Below, piece by piece: positions 1 to 5,040 of a stretch of DNA of 5,040 nucleotides (within the stretch, counting starts at the first letter, position 1; the number at the start of each line of letters is the position of its first letter). The DNA comes from Bryobacterales bacterium (lineage in GTDB: Bacteria; Acidobacteriota; Terriglobia; Bryobacterales; Bryobacteraceae), in assembly GCA_016880505.1 (NCBI GenBank), contig JAEHDI010000604.1, positions 1 through 5,040 of the forward strand, in the 5' to 3' direction. The notes beneath the pieces are model-generated. The model did not search any database and had not been told where the DNA came from. It saw only the letters and a program-made list of their open reading frames with translations. The position numbers and the translations under genes are program-made.

Positions 1-1
1 G

Positions 2-166
2 AATACGAGGGAGGCCGCGGAGTACCTCGGCATCGCGGTGCACACGGTTTATCGGATGTCGCGGCTTCGCGAACTTCCCTCGGTCAAGGTGGGTCGGGCG
101 TTGCGGTTCGACGTGGTAGCGCTGGCACGCTACGTCGAGCAGCACACAATCGAAACCATTGACTGA
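2..166 (+). CDS. xis: Excisionase-type helix-turn-helix protein, 3' part
   Basis: The frame is open from the left edge to a TGA at 164-166 and gives 54 residues. It begins NTREAAEYLGIAVHTVYRM and continues through LPSVKVGRALRF to a short tail ending in ETID. This is the MerR-like winged helix-turn-helix of the excisionase/HTH_17 family: TREAAEYLGI is the first helix and turn, VHTVYRM the recognition helix, and the VGRALRF strand pair the wing. Such proteins bind and bend DNA at att sites and steer the partner integrase toward excision, or act as small regulators. Family members are usually about 60-75 residues, so only the N-terminal few to fifteen residues and the start codon are missing. 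It lies 14 bp upstream of the integrase on the same strand, which supports a recombination directionality factor. A plain transcriptional regulator of the same fold cannot be excluded. Confidence 0.8.
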   Translation, partial: NTREAAEYLGIAVHTVYRMSRLRELPSVKVGRALRFDVVALARYVEQHTIETID

Positions 167-172
167 AAGGAG
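166..172 (+). promoter_or_regulatory. Ribosome binding site of the integrase, overlapping the xis stop
   Basis: AAAGGAG follows directly on the TGA of the upstream gene, sharing its last A, and ends 8 nt before the ATG at 181. It fixes the integrase start and suggests that the two genes are translated from one transcript, with coupling likely. Confidence 0.75.
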
Positions 173-180
173 TTCGCAAG

Positions 181-1290
181 ATGTCGATTCACGTGGTAGG
201 GAATGAAGTTCACAAGATTCGTTGGCGAGAAGGAGGTCGTAACCGAAGTCTCATCGTCCACGGCTCGCGAGAGTTGGCGAAGAAGATTCTGCGCAAGAAG
301 CTTTCGGCCCGGGATGAGAACCGGCACCTCGATGTCAAAAAGGAGGTCAACTTCCGGATGTCGGCCCTGATTGACCGGTACGTCGAGCAATACGGGAAAA
401 AGAAGAAGTCGTACAGCCGGGAGAAGCATGTGCTGGAGGGCATCCGGCAAGAGTTGGGGAACCTGTTTGTGCGGGAGGTGGACGGGCCGGCGATCGAGGG
501 GTGGTATCAGAAGCTCACGGTCGAGCACGGGCTTGCGGAGGGCACAGCGGTTCGTCACTTCAACGTCATGCACCACATGATGGGGAAGGCGGCGACCCTC
601 TGGTCCAAGGAAACCGGGATCGACCGGAATCCGGCGGACCAGGTGGAAGTGAAGCGACCCAATGACCAGCGGGACCGCTATCTCTCGGCGGAGGAGATCC
701 GCCGACTGAAGCAATGCCTGGATCAAAAGATGCACCGAAAGGGCGTCCGGGCGATCAACCAAACGTTCTACCGGTTACGGTTGATTGTCCTGATCGCTCT
801 GACCACGGGGATGCGGATTGCCGAGATCTTCGGTTTGGAGCGGGCCGACGTGCGGTACAGGGAGGAGTTGATGGCCGTTCGTTCGAAGCTGAAGGGCGGC
901 AAAGTTCGCTACGTGCCGTTGACGCCCGGGCTGGCCGCGGAGTTGCGGCGGTACCCGGCGGTCATCGGGGAGGAGCGCATCTTTCCTCGGAAGCCGGGGG
1001 CGAGGGCGGAGCGGCAGAGGGTGGAAGGGAGCTTTGAGACCGTGCTGAAGATGGCCGGGATCGAGGATTTCCGGTTTCACGATCTGCGGCACACGTTTGC
1101 CTCCTGGTACATGATGAACGGCGGAGACCTCTACGAGTTGGCGAAGATTCTCGGGCACGCGAACATCAAGATGACCGAGCGTTACGCCAAGCTGGCGAAG
1201 CAGCACATCGCGAGGACCGGTAACACAGCGCGCGAAATGTGGAAACTGATGGAGGCAGAAAATGGGGAGCAGCCCACGGGAACGCTGTAA
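181..1290 (+). CDS. int: Tyrosine recombinase / site-specific integrase
   Basis: A complete 369-residue integrase. Residues 1-50 are basic and look like an arm-type or N-terminal DNA-binding segment. Residues about 55-157 form the SAM-like core-binding domain, and about 165-345 the catalytic domain. The active site is complete: Arg212 in TTGMRIAEIFGL, the beta-hairpin Lys238 (seven residues before VPL), His300 and Arg303 in FHDLRHTFAS, His326 in LGHANI, and the nucleophile Tyr335 in MTERYAKL. These residues catalyse strand exchange through a 3'-phosphotyrosine intermediate. The start at 181 is set by AAAGGAG 8 nt upstream. The gene sits behind an excisionase-type gene and ends 65 bp from the 3' end of tRNA-Phe, so it is probably the element's own integrase, targeted to this tRNA. 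Length and intact motifs suggest an active enzyme. The subfamily (phage, ICE or island) cannot be told from this window. Confidence 0.96.
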   Translation: MSIHVVGNEVHKIRWREGGRNRSLIVHGSRELAKKILRKKLSARDENRHLDVKKEVNFRMSALIDRYVEQYGKKKKSYSREKHVLEGIRQELGNLFVREVDGPAIEGWYQKLTVEHGLAEGTAVRHFNVMHHMMGKAATLWSKETGIDRNPADQVEVKRPNDQRDRYLSAEEIRRLKQCLDQKMHRKGVRAINQTFYRLRLIVLIALTTGMRIAEIFGLERADVRYREELMAVRSKLKGGKVRYVPLTPGLAAELRRYPAVIGEERIFPRKPGARAERQRVEGSFETVLKMAGIEDFRFHDLRHTFASWYMMNGGDLYELAKILGHANIKMTERYAKLAKQHIARTGNTAREMWKLMEAENGEQPTGTL

Positions 1291-1299
1291 TGTTCCCGT
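1276..1299. repeat. 8-bp inverted repeat across the integrase stop codon
   Basis: ACGGGAAC (1276-1283) and GTTCCCGT (1292-1299) are perfect inverted arms around an 8-nt loop containing the TAA stop (1288-1290). In RNA this gives a stable short hairpin at the end of int. No T-run follows, so it is not a standard intrinsic terminator. It may instead be part of the recombination site region, because the GTTCCC word recurs at 1303-1308. Confidence 0.6.
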
Positions 1300-1335
1300 A
1301 TTGTTCCCTTGGCTGAAATCGTATGTTCTTGGCTG
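1291..1335 (+). repeat. Helically phased TGTTC direct repeats between int and the tRNA
   Basis: TGTTC occurs at 1291, 1302 and 1324, intervals of 11 and 22 bp, so all copies face the same side of the helix. The second and third copies extend to a longer word, TGTTC(CC)TTGGCTG, at 1302-1315 and 1324-1335; they differ by a 2-nt insertion, and CTTGGCTG recurs exactly 20 bp apart. The repeats fill most of the short gap between the integrase stop and the tRNA 3' end. By position they are candidate arm-type integrase or excisionase sites; that role is inferred. Confidence 0.55.
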
Positions 1336-1400
1336 CGACTAAGTACTTTAGAATGTGGGGGCCAGGGACGGAATCGAACCGCCGACGCCAGCCTTTTCAG
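1291..1400. other. Probable integrated attachment site (att) region
   Basis: This spans the gap after int and the 3' half of tRNA-Phe up to the anticodon loop. Tyrosine integrases of islands commonly recombine inside the 3' half of a tRNA gene and carry a copy that restores it, leaving int next to the rebuilt end; that is the layout seen here. The core duplicate that would prove it would lie at the other end of the element, left of the window, so the exact crossover cannot be placed. A short AT-rich patch with the palindrome AAGTACTT (1341-1348) lies just outside the tRNA. Confidence 0.45.
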
Positions 1401-1431
1401 GGCTGCGCTCTACCAACTGAGCTACCTGGCC
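1356..1431 (-). tRNA. tRNA-Phe (anticodon GAA), CCA encoded
   Basis: Read on the minus strand, this 76-nt gene folds as a full cloverleaf. The acceptor stem is GGCCAGG/CCTGGCC, the D-stem GCTC/GAGC, and the anticodon stem CAGCC/GGCTG with loop CTGAAAA, giving anticodon GAA. The variable loop is GCGTC and the T-stem GGCGG/CCGTC carries a TTCGATT loop. The CCA end is encoded at 1356-1358. The discriminator base (complement of 1359) is C, where tRNA-Phe normally has A. The gene points toward the integrase and is on the same strand as the fumarase upstream of it. A GCTACAAT box stands 10 nt before its 5' end. Confidence 0.97.
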
Positions 1432-1441
1432 GGAGATCCTC

Positions 1442-1447
1442 ATTGTA
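1442..1447 (-). promoter_or_regulatory. Probable -10 box of the tRNA-Phe promoter
   Basis: On the minus strand TACAAT, within TGCTACAATG, ends 10 nt before the tRNA 5' end, which predicts a leader of only a few nucleotides. A clear -35 hexamer at normal spacing is not seen. The same GCTACAAT word precedes two other gene starts in this window at nearly the same distance. Confidence 0.55.
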
Positions 1448-1500
1448 GCAGATGCGCCGCGGTACGGCCGTCACGGTGTCCGGGTTACGCTGTCCGCGAT

Positions 1501-3018
<1,518 letters not shown>

Positions 3019-3024
3019 GGGAAT

Positions 3025-3029
3025 CCTCC
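3025..3029 (-). promoter_or_regulatory. Strong ribosome binding site of the fumarase gene
   Basis: GGAGG on the minus strand, 6 nt before the ATG at 3018, lies inside the 18-bp gap after the stop of the upstream gene. It fixes the fumarase start and shows that this second gene of the operon has its own initiation site, unlike the first gene. Confidence 0.75.
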
Positions 3030-3036
3030 AAAATCG

Positions 3037-4032
3037 CTATGTTAACTTGATGCGCACCTGCGCCGTCATCCCCGGCTTCACCGCCGGGTCGGGGCTGGTG
3101 AATTCGACGAACACGCGGCTTTCCTTGATCTCCCGCACCTTACCCGGGATGCTGGAGAGAAGCTCGGCAACTTGGACGACCGCTTCCTGTCCGGGCCGGA
3201 TGCGCTCCAACACCTGAGGTTCGGGTTCAAGGACAGCGTCCAGTTCCGAGAGGTCCACGGCGATCTGAAAGAGGTCTTCCATCTCGATGGTCACGTCCTG
3301 ACCCGCCTGGCCCCGGCGTCCCACGATGAGGCCGTCGACAGGGGATACTACCTGGGCGGAGGCGATCGCGTCGCCGACCTCCTCGTATTGCCTTGATTTC
3401 TCCGACTGGGAGCGCTTGGCCTCGTCGAGTTCCCTGATCTGCGCGTCGACATTCTGCTCGGAGAGGCGGGCCATCTCGTCGAGGTGCTCAAACTCGGTCT
3501 TGTCGTTCTCAAACTGCTGCTGGCTTTTTTCGAAGCTGACGCGTGCGGCGGCGCCCTCCCGGAAGAGGAGTTGCTGGCGGAGGTACGTCTTCTCGGATTT
3601 GTCGGCGTCGTTCCGCGCGCGGCTCGCGTCGGCGCGTGCGCGGGACGCGTCAAGGCGTGCGGCGATGAGCCGGCTCTCCAGGCTGCTCACCCGCGCCTGT
3701 GCCCGTTGGAGTTCCGTAAGCGCTGCATCCCGCTCGGATTCAAGCGCCGTGTTGGCGATCTGCGCGAGCAACTGTCCCTCGTACACGCTCTGGCCGACGT
3801 CGGCGAGGAACGACTCGACGGCGCCGTCAACAGGGACCGGCACGTTGACGATTTTCCGTGCCTGAATGCGGCCTCTAAGGCTTGCTTCCGCCCCGGTGAA
3901 TGCAGGCGGAGCAGCGGCGGCAGTCTTCTGGGGCGGCGCCGGCCCGCTCTGGCGGCGAAGCAGCGACAGAGCGCCCACGGCGACAGCAATCAGAATCAGC
4001 GTCGCCGAGAGAAGCAGCCATTTACCCCGCAT
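3037..4032 (-). CDS. HlyD/AcrA-type membrane fusion protein (periplasmic adaptor)
   Basis: A 331-residue adaptor that would link an inner-membrane exporter to a TolC-type outer-membrane channel. Residues 5-24 form one membrane anchor with no lipobox cysteine, followed by a Pro/Ala-rich linker. The first lipoyl half is at about 62-92 (VPVDGAVESFLADVGQSV). A long, charged alpha-hairpin runs from about 96 to 222 and is rich in Arg/Ala/Glu heptads. The second lipoyl half is at about 226-246 (AQVVSPVDGLIVGRRGQ), then a beta-barrel to the end (VKPGMTAQVRIKL). The likely hairpin tip (R152, L156, A163) resembles the RLS docking motif of TolC partners, with Ala in place of Ser. No ABC or RND pump is beside it in the window: upstream is divergent pta, downstream fumarase. 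The start is the first ATG of the frame after a GCTACAAT box; a clear Shine-Dalgarno is absent. Substrate unknown. Confidence 0.88.
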   Translation of the reverse strand: MRGKWLLLSATLILIAVAVGALSLLRRQSGPAPPQKTAAAAPPAFTGAEASLRGRIQARKIVNVPVPVDGAVESFLADVGQSVYEGQLLAQIANTALESERDAALTELQRAQARVSSLESRLIAARLDASRARADASRARNDADKSEKTYLRQQLLFREGAAARVSFEKSQQQFENDKTEFEHLDEMARLSEQNVDAQIRELDEAKRSQSEKSRQYEEVGDAIASAQVVSPVDGLIVGRRGQAGQDVTIEMEDLFQIAVDLSELDAVLEPEPQVLERIRPGQEAVVQVAELLSSIPGKVREIKESRVFVEFTSPDPAVKPGMTAQVRIKLT

Positions 4033-4042
4033 ACCCGCTCAT

Positions 4043-4048
4043 ATTGTA
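4043..4048 (-). promoter_or_regulatory. Probable -10 box of the mfp-fumarase operon
   Basis: TACAAT on the minus strand (in GGCTACAATA) ends 10 nt before the ATG at 4032. It predicts a 5' leader of about four nucleotides or none, in keeping with the lack of a clear Shine-Dalgarno. No consensus -35 is visible 16-18 nt upstream. Confidence 0.5.
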
Positions 4049-4084
4049 GCCGGAAGCAGGCAAGCCTGAGCGGCGGCGGACGGC

Positions 4085-4090
4085 TACAAT
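4085..4090 (+). promoter_or_regulatory. pta: Probable -10 box of pta
   Basis: TACAAT (in GGCTACAATG) ends 9 nt before the ATG at 4100. Transcription would begin at or within a few bases of the start codon, giving a leaderless or nearly leaderless mRNA. This fits the absence of a purine-rich Shine-Dalgarno in the 9 nt before ATG. Confidence 0.5.
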
Positions 4091-4099
4091 GGTCGTTTC

Positions 4100-5040
4100 A
4101 TGTCCCTGCCTCAAGCGGCGGCCGAGTTCATTGCAGCGCAAGTCGAGCGGTTGCGACGTTCCGTGAAAAGGAAGCGGATCGTCTTCCCGGAGTCCTCTGA
4201 TCCGCGCATCCTTGCCGCGGCGGGCCGTCTCGCGCAGGAGGGTCTGCTCGAACCGGTGTTGATCGGACCGGCGCCGTCTGGAGCGCCAGCCAACGTGACG
4301 TTTGTTGTTCCGGAGTCATCGCCTAAACTGCGCAGCTACGCGGCAATCTACTTCGACCGCCGCCGTACCAGGGGCGTCACCGAAGCCGAGGCAATGGAGA
4401 TCGCCCGGACGCCGCTGTATTTCGCGAAGCTGATGGTAGCCGCGGGCGACGCCGACGGCAGCATCGGCGGGGCCTCGATCTCCTCGGCCGAAGCGGTGCG
4501 GGCCGCTCTCCAGTGCATCGGCGTTCCTCCGCACATCCGGACAGTCTCGAGTTTCTACATCATGGCCCTGCACGACCGCGCTTTCGGGCACAAAGGCCTG
4601 CTGTTCTTCGCCGACTGCTCGATCGTCATCGACCCGAGCGCGGTGCAACTGGCGGACATTGCCATCGCCACCGCCGGAAGCGTCCGCAACCTGCTCGGCG
4701 TTGAACCGGCAGTGGCCCTGCTGTCGTTCTCGACTAAGGGGAGCGCGACACATAAGGCGGTGGACAAAGTGGCCGAGGCGCTACGGATCATCCGGGCCCG
4801 CGACCCGAACCTCCACGTAGACGGCGAACTGCAGGCGGACGCAGCGCTTGTAGAAGCTGTCGGGCGTTCGAAAGCCCCTGGCTCCACGGTGGCCGGCCGC
4901 GCCAACACGCTCATCTTCCCCAACCTCGAGGCCGCCAACATCGCCTACAAACTGGTGGAGCGACTGGCGGGCGCCACGGCCATCGGCCCACTGCTGCAAG
5001 GGCTGGCGAAAGCCGGTAACGACTTGTCCCGGGGTTGCTC
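4100..5040 (+). CDS. pta: Phosphate acetyltransferase, 3' end cut by window
   Basis: The frame opens with ATG at 4100 and stays open to the window edge: 313 whole codons. Pta exchanges acetyl between CoA and phosphate (acetyl-CoA + Pi to acetyl phosphate + CoA) in the cytoplasm. Signature runs are IVFPESSDPRILAAAG (27-42), TVSSFYIMAL (148-157), LLFFADCSIVIDPSA (167-181), ALLSFSTKGSA (206-216), HVDGELQADAAL (239-250), KAPGSTVAGRANTLIFPNLE (258-277) and GLAKAGNDLSRGC (301-313). Ser310 and Arg311 match the catalytic Ser-Arg pair of the family. This is the short single-domain form, usually about 325-340 residues, so roughly 15-20 residues are missing on the right. The usual G-V-x-GA-x-TT stretch reads GSIGGASISS here, and the segment after LIG is short. 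Phosphate butyryltransferase is less likely. It is divergent from the mfp; ackA may follow outside the window. Confidence 0.93.
   Translation, partial: MSLPQAAAEFIAAQVERLRRSVKRKRIVFPESSDPRILAAAGRLAQEGLLEPVLIGPAPSGAPANVTFVVPESSPKLRSYAAIYFDRRRTRGVTEAEAMEIARTPLYFAKLMVAAGDADGSIGGASISSAEAVRAALQCIGVPPHIRTVSSFYIMALHDRAFGHKGLLFFADCSIVIDPSAVQLADIAIATAGSVRNLLGVEPAVALLSFSTKGSATHKAVDKVAEALRIIRARDPNLHVDGELQADAALVEAVGRSKAPGSTVAGRANTLIFPNLEAANIAYKLVERLAGATAIGPLLQGLAKAGNDLSRGC

Larger units (their letters stand above)
4043..4090. repeat. Inverted repeat joining two divergent -10 boxes
   Basis: ATTGTAGCC (4043-4051) and GGCTACAAT (4082-4090) are perfect 9-bp inverted arms 30 bp apart, each containing a TACAAT box that reads outward toward its own gene. 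Near the centre lies a smaller near-palindrome, CAGGC-AA-GCCTG (4057-4068), which could be a shared regulator site. The region is only 67 bp between the two ATGs, so both promoters must overlap. Confidence 0.55.

Noticed and set aside
130..762. 210-codon minus-strand open frame over the integrase
   Set aside because: Antisense to a complete integrase with all catalytic motifs; no independent support.
1276..1310. Intrinsic terminator for the integrase
   Set aside because: The hairpin is real, but it is followed by a mixed sequence and not a T-run, so I list it only as an inverted repeat.
1291..1335. Start of a CRISPR array
   Set aside because: The repeated units are 5-14 bp with 11-22 bp spacing and only two to three copies; length and spacing fit protein-binding sites, not CRISPR repeats.
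1469..1474. GTGACG as -35 box of the tRNA-Phe promoter
   Set aside because: It lies 21 nt from the TACAAT box, too far for a standard sigma-70 pair, and it matches the consensus poorly.
3484..4200. 238-codon plus-strand open frame
   Set aside because: Antisense to the membrane fusion protein, it crosses the divergent promoter and the pta start; composition follows the coiled coil on the other strand.

Overview
The window is high-GC bacterial DNA and splits into two parts. The left part (1 to about 1360) is the end of an integrative element. The right part (about 1360 to 5040) looks like ordinary chromosome with metabolic and envelope genes. Fused single-chain class I fumarase, a TolC-type membrane fusion protein, short-form Pta and start codons lying about 10 nt behind a GCTACAAT box fit a Gram-negative-type bacterium. 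Acidobacteriota (Bryobacterales/Solibacter-like) is my best guess from gene style and promoter look, held with low confidence.

Layout. 2..166 (+) is the 3' part of a small excisionase-type helix-turn-helix gene. 181..1290 (+) is a complete tyrosine recombinase (integrase) with all catalytic residues. 1276..1355 carries an inverted repeat over the integrase stop and a set of helically phased TGTTC repeats. 1356..1431 (-) is a complete tRNA-Phe(GAA) whose 3' end faces the integrase. 1501..3018 (-) is class I fumarase and 3037..4032 (-) is a HlyD-type membrane fusion protein; the two form an operon in the order mfp, then fumarase. 4100..5040 (+) is phosphate acetyltransferase, cut by the window end and divergent from the mfp. 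The 67 bp between the two divergent start codons hold a symmetrical pair of -10 boxes.

How it works together. The xis-int pair next to the 3' end of a tRNA gene is the classic edge of a tRNA-targeted genomic island, prophage or ICE; its cargo lies to the left, outside the window. The att core should lie in the 3' half of tRNA-Phe, and the phased repeats between int and the tRNA are candidate recombinase or excisionase sites. The chromosomal part holds a TCA-cycle step (fumarate/malate) and the acetyl-CoA/acetyl-phosphate exchange, with an efflux adaptor that has no transporter partner in view. I see no new defence or mobile system in this window itself. The most interesting signals are the phased repeats, the C at the tRNA discriminator position, and the GCTACAAT box set 9-10 nt before three different gene starts.
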